Shown piece by piece: positions 1-7,370 of a stretch of DNA of 64,000 bases (its first letter is position 1; each line of letters starts with the position of its first letter). Made by a program: the position numbers and the translations under genes. Source of the DNA: Deltaproteobacteria bacterium (GTDB lineage Bacteria > Desulfobacterota > Desulfobulbia > Desulfobulbales > Desulfurivibrionaceae); assembly GCA_013349285.1 (NCBI GenBank), contig DUZU01000006.1:1-64000 (forward strand). The letters are read 5' to 3'. Below the pieces are notes generated by a model. The model was not told the DNA's origin. It saw nothing but the letters and a program-made list of their open reading frames with translations, and ran no database searches.

Positions 1-297
1 GCCGCTGGCCGTAGGGGTGGCCACCACCACGTTGCCGCCCTGCCGGACAAGATCGATGGCCCGGGCTTGATGGCCATAAAGTTTTTCAACCCCGAGACTG
101 TTCAGGCCGGCAACCAACAAATCGGACCAGGCGGAAGTCGGCTCGCCGTAAACCGGGCTTACGGCCGGGGCAAGATGATGGTAGACCACCTGCCGGCCGA
201 ACCTGGGAGAGGCCTTGAGCGCAGCCCGGTACTCCTCAACCGTGCCGTCGCCAACAAGGCCAAACCCGCCTGTTGTATCGCGCGCCTTTTCAACCAC
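1..297 (-). CDS. DEAD/DEAH-box helicase, N-terminal part (cut by window edge)
   Basis: The minus strand is open from a GTG at 297 to the window edge (99 codons), with an in-frame TGA directly upstream of that GTG. The end of the visible part reads LYGHQARAID followed by VVVATPTASG, which is a helicase Q-motif region and the first half of a Walker A motif (normally PTASGKT). The spacing and the wording PTASG fit the MrfA/YprA-type helicases that carry a DUF1998 zinc domain at the C-terminus; that domain would lie outside the window, so this sub-family is inference. No ATG lies near the start and the ribosome site is weak, so the true start could differ by a few codons. It is divergent from the aromatic amino acid gene at 490. 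Confidence 0.72.
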   Translation of the reverse strand, partial: MVEKARDTTGGFGLVGDGTVEEYRAALKASPRFGRQVVYHHLAPAVSPVYGEPTSAWSDLLVAGLNSLGVEKLYGHQARAIDLVRQGGNVVVATPTASG

Positions 298-389
298 TTC
301 TCAATTCCATTGCCTGCCGAAGATTTACAAAAAGGGTATTGACCCGCCGCCAAGAAACTACTAAAAGAAGGAAGTTCCCAGTTCCAACT

Positions 390-451
390 AATTGCATGAA
401 ATTGTAAAGTTTTTCATAAGTTGTCCCTTAAAACGAGACAACCATGCAATT
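390..451. promoter_or_regulatory. Nested inverted repeats in the divergent intergenic region
   Basis: AATTGCATG (390-398) is repeated inverted as CATGCAATT (443-451). Between them GTTGTC (420-425) and GACAAC (437-442) form a second inverted pair, the right halves of both being contiguous. This could be an operator or an RNA hairpin in the leader of the gene at 490. No phenylalanine- or tyrosine-rich leader peptide is visible, so classical attenuation is not supported. Confidence 0.35.
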
Positions 452-489
452 GGTCATACTATAAACCGAAAGAATAAATAGGTCACCCC

Positions 490-2172
490 ATGGTTTCCAT
501 TGCCACCATCGGCCCCCAAGGCTCCCATGCCTGGTTGGCGGCCCGCCAATATAACGCTGAGGCGGAAATAAAACTCTATCCGCATCTTGCCGCGGTCTTT
601 ACGGCCATTGACCACCAAGAGACGGATCTGGCCGTGGTCCCGGTCTACAATACCAGAGAAGGCCTTAACAAAGAATACAGCCGGCTGATCAAGGCCACAG
701 CGAAATGCATCTGGCAGGACAACGTGGTCTTGCCCATCCACCTGTCGCTGGGCTGCCTGGCCCCGGAAGGCCAGCTCAAGGTGATCATCGGCAAAAGCGA
801 TGTTCTGCGCCAGTGCGAGGAATACATCGCCACCTCGTACCCCGAGGCCAACCTGGTGGCAATCCACGACCTGGAGGCGGCGGTTTGCGCAATCAAGGAA
901 AATAACCAAGAAGACCACGGCGTTATCGAATCGGAAGAGGCACTGAAAACCTTGGGTCTCAATATCCGTGAACGGGAAATCGTGCCCCACAACCGGACCA
1001 GATTCGCGGTGCTCGGCCGTGCGTTGCCACCCCGCAGCGGCTATGATGCCACCGCCATTATCACCACCCCGCTCAAAGACCGGGTCGGCATGCTCGGCGA
1101 GATCTTAAACGAGTTCGCCACCCGCGGCATCAATCTGCTGGACATGCAGACCGAAACCGATCCCCAGAGCCAGAAACTCCATTTTGCCATCGAGCTTGAA
1201 GGCCATATCGATGATCCCCACGTCACAGAGGCCCTTGACCGGATCGAAAATCAGGTCATTCAGGAGCCCGGCGCCATAAGGATTCTCGGCAGCTTCCCCC
1301 GGGTCGACATGCGGGTGAAAAGGATCAAGAAAATCGGTTTTATCGGCAGCGGCGAGATGAGCCTCTGGTTTGCCAGACAATTAGAAGGCGAAGGCTATGA
1401 AACCATGATCACCGGCCGCAGTACCGAGTTGCGGCCGGAAGCGATGATCCCGGAGGTAGATCTGCTGGCGATCTGTGTGCCGATCAGCGCCACCCCGGCC
1501 GCCATCGAACAGTTCGGCCCGCAGCTGGCCCCGCATCAGGCCCTGGTTCTGCTGGCGGGCGAGGCGGAAAATGTGCTGAACACCGCCCTGGCCCACACCA
1601 AGGAAGAGGTCGAGGTGATGCTGGTTCACAACCTGTGGGGCCCCCAGGCGGCGAGCATGAAGGATAAAAACGCCTCCGTGGTCCGCACCCGCCGCAGCGG
1701 CGTACTATGCAGCGAATTCGAGGCTTTTCTCTACAAGCACGGCGCCCATATCTCCATTGATTCGGCCCAGCAGCATGACCTGATGATGGGGGTCAGCCAG
1801 AAACTGCCCTCGGCCATTTCCGTGGCCCTGGCCATGGCCCTTAAGGACAACCAAATCAAACCGGAGGATATCGGCAGCCACTCCACCCTGACCTCGCTCT
1901 ACTCCATTCTGTCCATGGCCCGAATCCACGGCCAGAATCCGCGGACCTATGCCGAAATACTGGCAACCAGCGGCAGTGGCCGGCGGATGGTCAGAAGTTT
2001 TGCTAAAAACCTGAATCAGGTAACCGAACTTGCCGAACAAGGCCAGATCCAGGAACTCTGCCGGATAATCGAGGACAACCGCAACTATCTGACCGAGGAG
2101 TTTATCAAAGACCGCATGCAACAATCCCTGGCCGTCGACGAAACATTGGGCCGGGTAATCAGCAAAAAATAA
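490..2172 (+). CDS. tyrA: Prephenate dehydratase-like / ACT / prephenate dehydrogenase fusion
   Basis: The 560-residue protein has three parts. Residues 1-180 resemble the prephenate dehydratase fold: GPQGSHAWLA near the start and the family's TRF signature inside HNRTRFAVLG at about 168. Residues about 187-265 are an ACT domain (DRVGMLGEILNEFATRGINL). From about 280 a Rossmann glycine motif (IGFIGSGEMS) opens a prephenate dehydrogenase domain. The dehydrogenase would make 4-hydroxyphenylpyruvate for tyrosine. The dehydratase half is altered: the usual PIENS stretch reads PVYNTREG and the ACT domain lacks the ESRP phenylalanine-binding motif, so it may be regulatory or inactive. DUF445 follows 58 bases downstream on the same strand. 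Confidence 0.8.
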   Translation: MVSIATIGPQGSHAWLAARQYNAEAEIKLYPHLAAVFTAIDHQETDLAVVPVYNTREGLNKEYSRLIKATAKCIWQDNVVLPIHLSLGCLAPEGQLKVIIGKSDVLRQCEEYIATSYPEANLVAIHDLEAAVCAIKENNQEDHGVIESEEALKTLGLNIREREIVPHNRTRFAVLGRALPPRSGYDATAIITTPLKDRVGMLGEILNEFATRGINLLDMQTETDPQSQKLHFAIELEGHIDDPHVTEALDRIENQVIQEPGAIRILGSFPRVDMRVKRIKKIGFIGSGEMSLWFARQLEGEGYETMITGRSTELRPEAMIPEVDLLAICVPISATPAAIEQFGPQLAPHQALVLLAGEAENVLNTALAHTKEEVEVMLVHNLWGPQAASMKDKNASVVRTRRSGVLCSEFEAFLYKHGAHISIDSAQQHDLMMGVSQKLPSAISVALAMALKDNQIKPEDIGSHSTLTSLYSILSMARIHGQNPRTYAEILATSGSGRRMVRSFAKNLNQVTELAEQGQIQELCRIIEDNRNYLTEEFIKDRMQQSLAVDETLGRVISKK

Positions 2173-2230
2173 AGATCACACCCCTCTTAAAAAACGATAA
2201 CCAGCCAGCTTTGCGCAACAGGATAACCAG

Positions 2231-3814
2231 ATGAATGCACTGACCTACCTTGCCCCGCCCCTGGTGGGGGCCTTTATCGGCTACACCACCAACTATATCG
2301 CGATCAGGATGCTGTTTAGACCGCTAAAACCTTGGCGCTTCCTGGGCATCCGCGTGCCGATGACCCCGGGGGTTATCCCGGCCAAACGCCACGAACTGGC
2401 CGAAAACATCGGCGAGATGGTGGGCGAACATCTGCTCACCAGCGAAGACGTCAGCCGGGCATTCACCGAAGAACGCTTCCACAACGAGTTGCTGCTGCTC
2501 ATTGAATCAAGGGTGGAGACTTTTCTGTCCAGGGACTTGGGGCCGGTGGCCTCCCTGGTCCCCAATCGCTTTCGCTCTTATTTCGACGTCGGTATCAAGA
2601 TCCTGCGCTGGCGGTTTTTAAAACACCTGCACAACCATCTCGACAGCAGCCAGCTCACCGACAGCCTGGCCGCGACAATCAAAACCCATTTGGATGAGTT
2701 CCTCGCCAGACAAGCCTCCTCCTGCTTTTCACCTCAAAGCCGGGAACATCTGGCCAACACGGTGCGGGAAACCTTCGAGCGTTTCCTTACCAGCCCGGCC
2801 GTGCAAAACTGGGTAAGAGAATTTTTCAGCCGCCAAATCGATGATTTTCTCGCCAAGGATGGCTGCCTGCAGGATCTGCTGCCGGCAACCATCAGCGACC
2901 CGCTCTTGAAAAAGCTTGAAGCCCAGACCCCTGAACTGCTCAAAAAATTCGCGAAGATGCTGGAAGAGCCGGAGATGCAGGACCGGATAGCCGCCGCGAT
3001 TACCGGCGCCATCCAGAACTTAATCAAATCACTGGGCCCGCTGGCGGCCATGATCGGCAACGTTATCTCGCCGGAGCTCATCGACCAGAAAATCCGCGGC
3101 TATCTTGCCGATAAGGGCGATGAAATCGGCCGATTATTGCTGAACGACCAGGTCCAGCAGCGGGTGGCCGGCGTGCTCCGCGACAAAGCGCAACAATTGA
3201 TGACCACCCCCGTCAACCGGTTGCTGGCCGATGTTGAGCCGGCCCAGATCGAGCAAGCCCGAAGCTGGCTGGCCGATCTGGCCATCGCGGTCCTGGCAAA
3301 TCCCGGCACCGCGGCATCAATCAGCAATCTTATCGACCAGGGGCTTGCCAGCCAGGAACAACGACCGGTCAAGGAGATCCTCGCCGATCTCTTCGGCAGC
3401 CAAGGGCTTGACAAGGCGACCAGCTGGACCACCGACGAGATCATCAGCGTCATCCGTTCCCGCCAAACCAAACGGATCCTCGACAATCTGGTGGTGGAAC
3501 TGGTGGAACAGAAACTGCTGAGCAACCCCATCGGCCCCTTGGCCACCTTTCTACCCAAGGAGGTCCAATACGGGATCAGCGATTACCTGCTGCAGCAGAT
3601 CAGCGCCCTGTTAATCAGGGAAGTCCCCGACCTGATCGACGCCTTAAACATCCGCCATCTGGTGGCCCGCAAGGTGGATTCCCTGGACCTGCTCCGGCTC
3701 GAAGGACTGCTGCTCGGGATCATGCAGGAGCAATTCAAATACATCAACCTCTTCGGCGGCCTGCTCGGCTTCATCATCGGCCTGGCTAATCTGCTCTTTT
3801 TTATCGGCCGCTAA
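2231..3814 (+). CDS. DUF445 family membrane protein
   Basis: A 527-residue protein that begins with a membrane segment and the DUF445 signature GYTTNYIAIRMLFRP, followed by PMTPGVIPAKRHELAENIG, both hallmarks of this family. The centre is a long, mostly helical, charged region and the protein ends with a second hydrophobic segment (FGGLLGFIIGLANLLFFIG). It should sit in the cytoplasmic membrane anchored at both ends. The family has no established biochemical role. The start is supported by AGGA seven bases before the ATG. It probably shares a transcript with the upstream dehydrogenase gene, although the two functions show no obvious link. Confidence 0.85.
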   Translation: MNALTYLAPPLVGAFIGYTTNYIAIRMLFRPLKPWRFLGIRVPMTPGVIPAKRHELAENIGEMVGEHLLTSEDVSRAFTEERFHNELLLLIESRVETFLSRDLGPVASLVPNRFRSYFDVGIKILRWRFLKHLHNHLDSSQLTDSLAATIKTHLDEFLARQASSCFSPQSREHLANTVRETFERFLTSPAVQNWVREFFSRQIDDFLAKDGCLQDLLPATISDPLLKKLEAQTPELLKKFAKMLEEPEMQDRIAAAITGAIQNLIKSLGPLAAMIGNVISPELIDQKIRGYLADKGDEIGRLLLNDQVQQRVAGVLRDKAQQLMTTPVNRLLADVEPAQIEQARSWLADLAIAVLANPGTAASISNLIDQGLASQEQRPVKEILADLFGSQGLDKATSWTTDEIISVIRSRQTKRILDNLVVELVEQKLLSNPIGPLATFLPKEVQYGISDYLLQQISALLIREVPDLIDALNIRHLVARKVDSLDLLRLEGLLLGIMQEQFKYINLFGGLLGFIIGLANLLFFIGR

Positions 3815-3919
3815 TAACCAAACTCCTGCCGCCAAAAAACTTTTCACCAAATCTAAACTCAAAAAGAGATGATTATTCACCCCCCCAAAAATGCCATACC
3901 CGCCCTCAATAAGTATTGC

Positions 3920-3950
3920 TTGACGTTGATCTTGGCATCTACGTTATGAT
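3920..3950 (+). promoter_or_regulatory. Candidate sigma-70 promoter for the sensor genes
   Basis: TTGACG (3920-3925) and TATGAT (3945-3950) resemble -35 and -10 boxes, but the 19-base spacing is longer than ideal. It lies about 90 bases before the start of the PhnD-type lipoprotein gene in an AT-rich gap. Confidence 0.3.
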
Positions 3951-4007
3951 ATCTTATTTTTAAGTTCAATTTACAACTCCACGGATTGGATATTTAGGCT
4001 TGTTGAA

Positions 4008-4043
4008 ATGAACAAAACATTACTCATTGGAGGCAAAGCCTGA
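4008..4043 (+). CDS. Possible 11-residue leader peptide overlapping the lipoprotein start
   Basis: ATG at 4008 opens an 11-codon frame (MNKTLLIGGKA) whose TGA at 4041-4043 overlaps the proposed CTG start of the next gene at 4040. The frame contains the GGAGG that would serve as ribosome site for that CTG. It could couple translation, or it could be chance; its own ribosome site is weak. Confidence 0.25.
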   Translation: MNKTLLIGGKA

Positions 4044-5014
4044 AACTCCTTGCTCTCTTTTTTAAAAACAGCAAGCATGAAAATGTTGCGCATCAAACAT
4101 GGCATACCCTGCTGTTTTTCCTTCTCATTCTGCTTACGGTATTCTCATGTGCAGGATGCGGTCAGGACCAGGATGAGCTAAACGTCTACCAGGGGGTAGT
4201 CAATCTTGACAAAAAGGTGGAATTACCTCCTCAACTGTCCCAACTTGAGCAAAACAGTTTCAAGGTGGCGGTGGCGGCGATCATTTCACCCAGGGGAACA
4301 GCTGAATCCTACAACCCCTTGCTGGAATATCTCGGCGAGAAATTAAACAAAAAAATTATCTTGATTCAGCGCAGAACTTACCGGGAGATTAACCAGCTTA
4401 TTATTGAACATAAAGTCGATTTGGCTTTTATCTGTACCGGCGCCTATGTAACTTCGCCGGACAAGAACAGCATGTCGTTGCTGGCCATACCTCAGGTTCA
4501 CGGAAAAACAACTTATCAATCGTACATTATTGTTCCAGAATACTCAGAAGCGAAAAACCTGGATGATCTACAGGGAAAAACTTTTGCCTTTACCGACCCG
4601 ATCTCAAACACCGGGTATCTTTATCCGCTATTCTTACTCCAGACAAGGCAACAAACGCCGGAAACCTTCTTTAAAAGAACCATCTTCACTTACAGTCATG
4701 ATCGATCAATCCAGGCAGTGGTTTCCCGGGTAGCGGACGGCGCTGCAGTTGACAACCTGGTTTACCTTTATGCCATAGCCAACACCCCTGAGGTTAAAGA
4801 AAAAACCAAAATCATTCACACCTCTCAGGAGTTTGGCATGCCTCCGGTGGTAGTGTCTGCTCATACCGATGCAGCCCAAAAAAGATTGTTAAAAACCATC
4901 TTCCTTGACATGCACCAGACGGCAAACGGCATAAAAGCTCTTGAGACTCTTAATATTGATAAATTCGTGGTCCCGAATGAAAATCTGTATAAAAAATTAT
5001 ACAGCCCAAATTGA
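4040..5014 (+). CDS. PhnD-type periplasmic substrate-binding lipoprotein, probable sensor partner
   Basis: A PhnD/PBP-like fold is shown by FKVAVAAIISPRGT at the start of the mature part, VDLAFICTGAYV, LQGKTFAFTDP and a helical end. Reading back in frame from the GTG at 4217 adds a lipoprotein signal: a hydrophobic run ending LLTVFSCAGCG, so Cys of VFSC is the likely lipidated residue. No ATG, GTG or TTG exists between the upstream stop (4004) and 4217. The best start is CTG at 4040, six bases after GGAGG. A base loss in the signal region is the alternative, because ATG at 4077 opens a plausible MKMLRIKHG in another frame. It overlaps the kinase gene, so it likely presents a ligand (oxyanion or metalloid) to that kinase, as AioX and related proteins do. 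Confidence 0.75.
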   Translation: MKLLALFFKNSKHENVAHQTWHTLLFFLLILLTVFSCAGCGQDQDELNVYQGVVNLDKKVELPPQLSQLEQNSFKVAVAAIISPRGTAESYNPLLEYLGEKLNKKIILIQRRTYREINQLIIEHKVDLAFICTGAYVTSPDKNSMSLLAIPQVHGKTTYQSYIIVPEYSEAKNLDDLQGKTFAFTDPISNTGYLYPLFLLQTRQQTPETFFKRTIFTYSHDRSIQAVVSRVADGAAVDNLVYLYAIANTPEVKEKTKIIHTSQEFGMPPVVVSAHTDAAQKRLLKTIFLDMHQTANGIKALETLNIDKFVVPNENLYKKLYSPN

Positions 5015-6513
5015 TGAAACACCTTCGACCTCAGTCAAATAACATAAACCATCCAGGCAATCGCCTGTTCACAAGCAATCTGGTTATGCCGAACATTGAC
5101 CGTTGGTGGAATTGGGCTAACTCCCTTTCCCTTTGGGTAAAAATTATGGGGATTGCCGTGGGTATGGCCATACTGGTTGGCCTGCTATCCTCATTTCAAG
5201 CCTACCATTATGCCTCCAAAAATCTCAACGAACAGCTCAAAGAAAAAAGTCTGGCAATCGCCAGAGAGCAAGCGGCCCATGCCGAGTATTATCTGCTGGT
5301 CAACGACCTGCTTAGCTTGACCGAAAGTTTTAAGAACATAAAAAAAAACCGACCCGATGTCCGATATATAATTATCCAGGGCCAACAAGGAGAAATACTG
5401 GCCCATTCATTTAAAAACGGTTTCCCTGCCGACCTTATCACCAATACTCAAAACGCCACCCCAAATGAAAGCACTGTAATTTTTCAAACCGAGAAAGAAA
5501 TGATATGGGAATCAACGATTCCCGTCATGGGAGGGAAACTCGGTTCCCTGCGGGTGGGAATTACAGATCTCCATGCGCGTCCCCGGGTTTACTCGCTCAT
5601 TCATTCTCTGGCGTTAGGCACCATAGGCGTTATTATCCTGGCTATCTTATTATCCATCATCCTCACCGGCTTAATCACAAAACCTATTGACAGGCTCTCA
5701 AAAGCCACCTGCGCCATTCGCAAGGGCGACTATAACACTATCGTAAATTATTCTTGCCAAGACGAGGTCGGCAACCTCATTGAAGCCTTTAATATCATGG
5801 CCGCCCAGCTAAAACGGGCCGCCAAAGAACGACTGCAAAAGGACCACCTACGCTCTAACTTTATCACCCAGATCATTGCCACCCAGGAAGAAGAACGAAA
5901 GCGCATTGCCAGGGAGTTGCACGACCAAACCGGGCAGGCCCTGGTTTCTTTCATGCTTATGTTAAAGATGTTGGAACAGGCAAATAGTCAAGAAGAAATA
6001 AACAACGGCATTAAGCAACTCAAGGTTGTTCTTTCCGAGGAAATGGAGAATATCCATCACATGGCAATCGAATTACGCCCAAGCGTTCTTGATGATATGG
6101 GGATCGAGGCCGCCATCGGTTTATATGTTGACCAATTCAAACAAAAACATAACATCGATATCAAATTAACGATTATCGGATTTGACGACAATCGACCTGC
6201 ACCCCATGTTGAGATCAGCATCTACCGCATTATCCAGGAAGCCTTAATCAATGTACTGCGCCATGCCAAAGCAAAAAAAATCAAAATCATTCTTGAATGG
6301 AGAGATACCGACATCCGCGGGATTGTGGAAGATGACGGAGTCGGTTTTAACACCGACGGAAGAGACAAAGGCCGACTAGGACTTTATGGTATGGAAGAAA
6401 GGAGTCGCCTGCTCGGAGGAACTTTCCGGATTGAATCCGAACCGGAAGGCGGAACTCTTGTTTTGTTTTCAATCCCATTCGAACAAGATTTAGCTGAGGA
6501 CAAAAAGCCATGA
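5014..6513 (+). CDS. NarX-type sensor histidine kinase
   Basis: The ATG at 5014 overlaps the TGA of the lipoprotein gene by one base, so the two are translationally coupled. The 499-residue protein has a first membrane segment around residues 35-65, a periplasmic part of roughly 125 residues, a second segment near 190-215, a HAMP linker (LITKPIDRLSKA), and a HisKA_3 dimerisation helix containing the phospho-accepting ERKRIARELHDQTGQ. The ATPase domain follows with EDDGVGF and GRLGLYGMEERSRLLGG. It should phosphorylate the regulator encoded next. Pairing with a PhnD-type lipoprotein is a known design for sensing arsenite, tetrathionate and similar compounds. Confidence 0.88.
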   Translation: MKHLRPQSNNINHPGNRLFTSNLVMPNIDRWWNWANSLSLWVKIMGIAVGMAILVGLLSSFQAYHYASKNLNEQLKEKSLAIAREQAAHAEYYLLVNDLLSLTESFKNIKKNRPDVRYIIIQGQQGEILAHSFKNGFPADLITNTQNATPNESTVIFQTEKEMIWESTIPVMGGKLGSLRVGITDLHARPRVYSLIHSLALGTIGVIILAILLSIILTGLITKPIDRLSKATCAIRKGDYNTIVNYSCQDEVGNLIEAFNIMAAQLKRAAKERLQKDHLRSNFITQIIATQEEERKRIARELHDQTGQALVSFMLMLKMLEQANSQEEINNGIKQLKVVLSEEMENIHHMAIELRPSVLDDMGIEAAIGLYVDQFKQKHNIDIKLTIIGFDDNRPAPHVEISIYRIIQEALINVLRHAKAKKIKIILEWRDTDIRGIVEDDGVGFNTDGRDKGRLGLYGMEERSRLLGGTFRIESEPEGGTLVLFSIPFEQDLAEDKKP

Positions 6514-7178
6514 ATCAGGCAAGAATTGTAATTATTGACGACCACCTTCTACTTCTTTCCGGCTTATGCTTGCTATTAAACGGCCAAGAAGACATGACGG
6601 TTGTCGGCCAGGCCGATACCATTGAAAAGGCAAAAGAGACCGTCCAAGAGCTTTCTCCGGATATTATCCTGCTTGACATCACTATCAACGACGACAGCGG
6701 CTTACACCTGCTCCCCAACCTCAAAGCAATGTCGCCCGATTCAAAAATCATCATTTTAACCATGCATGAAGACCAACAATACTTGCAAAAGGCGATGCAA
6801 CTCGGAGCGGCGGGATTCGTCTTAAAAAAAGGGTTGGATGTCGATCTGCTTTATGCTATCCGCTCGGTGATGCGCGGCGAAGCATACATTCAGCCCGCCA
6901 TGTTAAAAACCTACATCTCCGGCGAAGTAGAAGAACGAGCGGCAGCAAAGCCGAAAGAAAAAGAGTTGATTCTTTGGGAGTCGCTGAGCGCACGGGAAAA
7001 AGAAGTCATGCTGGCGGTGGCCCATGGCCATACCAGCAAGGAAATAGCGGAAAAAAATTTTCTCAGCGAGAAAACAGTAGCGACCTATCGTTCGCGGGCA
7101 ATGTTAAAACTTGGCATTGAAACAAGAGCGGATTTGGTTGGCCTTACCTTACGCCTTGGTTTTCTTCTCAATGAGTAA
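6510..7178 (+). CDS. NarL/FixJ-type response regulator
   Basis: The 222-residue regulator starts within the kinase stop codon (ATGA overlap), with GAGGA as ribosome site. Its receiver domain shows DDH near residue 10, the phosphorylation site in ILLDITIND and the conserved Lys in VLKKG. A LuxR-type helix-turn-helix follows at about 155-215 (LSAREKEVMLAVAHG, SEKTVATYRSRAM). It is expected to bind DNA in front of the molybdoenzyme genes that begin about 190 bases downstream. In that gap CTACAGGTAG at about 7210-7219 is palindromic and could be a target, which is only a guess. Confidence 0.88.
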   Translation: MNQARIVIIDDHLLLLSGLCLLLNGQEDMTVVGQADTIEKAKETVQELSPDIILLDITINDDSGLHLLPNLKAMSPDSKIIILTMHEDQQYLQKAMQLGAAGFVLKKGLDVDLLYAIRSVMRGEAYIQPAMLKTYISGEVEERAAAKPKEKELILWESLSAREKEVMLAVAHGHTSKEIAEKNFLSEKTVATYRSRAMLKLGIETRADLVGLTLRLGFLLNE

Positions 7179-7328
7179 TAACACCACCTCACCATGTAAG
7201 CATTTCCCCTACAGGTAGTTTTCATTGTCCTCCTAATCCCCACACCGAATTCCAACTTTCCCTGATTTTCTTATTACCCAATCATCGCTATTGTAAATTA
7301 GAAGATATAGGAAAAGGATGCCCCACAG

Positions 7329-7345
7329 CTCCAACTAGGAGCTAG
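7329..7345 (+). promoter_or_regulatory. Small hairpin in the leader of the molybdoenzyme operon
   Basis: AGCTCC and GGAGCT are separated by five bases just upstream of the strong ribosome site GGGAGG of the gene at 7371. It may be an operator or mRNA structure; no clear -35/-10 pair or sigma-54 element was recognised in the 192-base gap. Confidence 0.3.
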
Positions 7346-7370
7346 ACAAAATATAAAAAGGGAGGATGAG

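Noticed and set aside
7179-7370. Sigma-54 promoter for the molybdoenzyme operon
   Set aside because: No TGGCAC-N5-TTGC element was found, and the regulator is NarL-type, not an NtrC-type activator.
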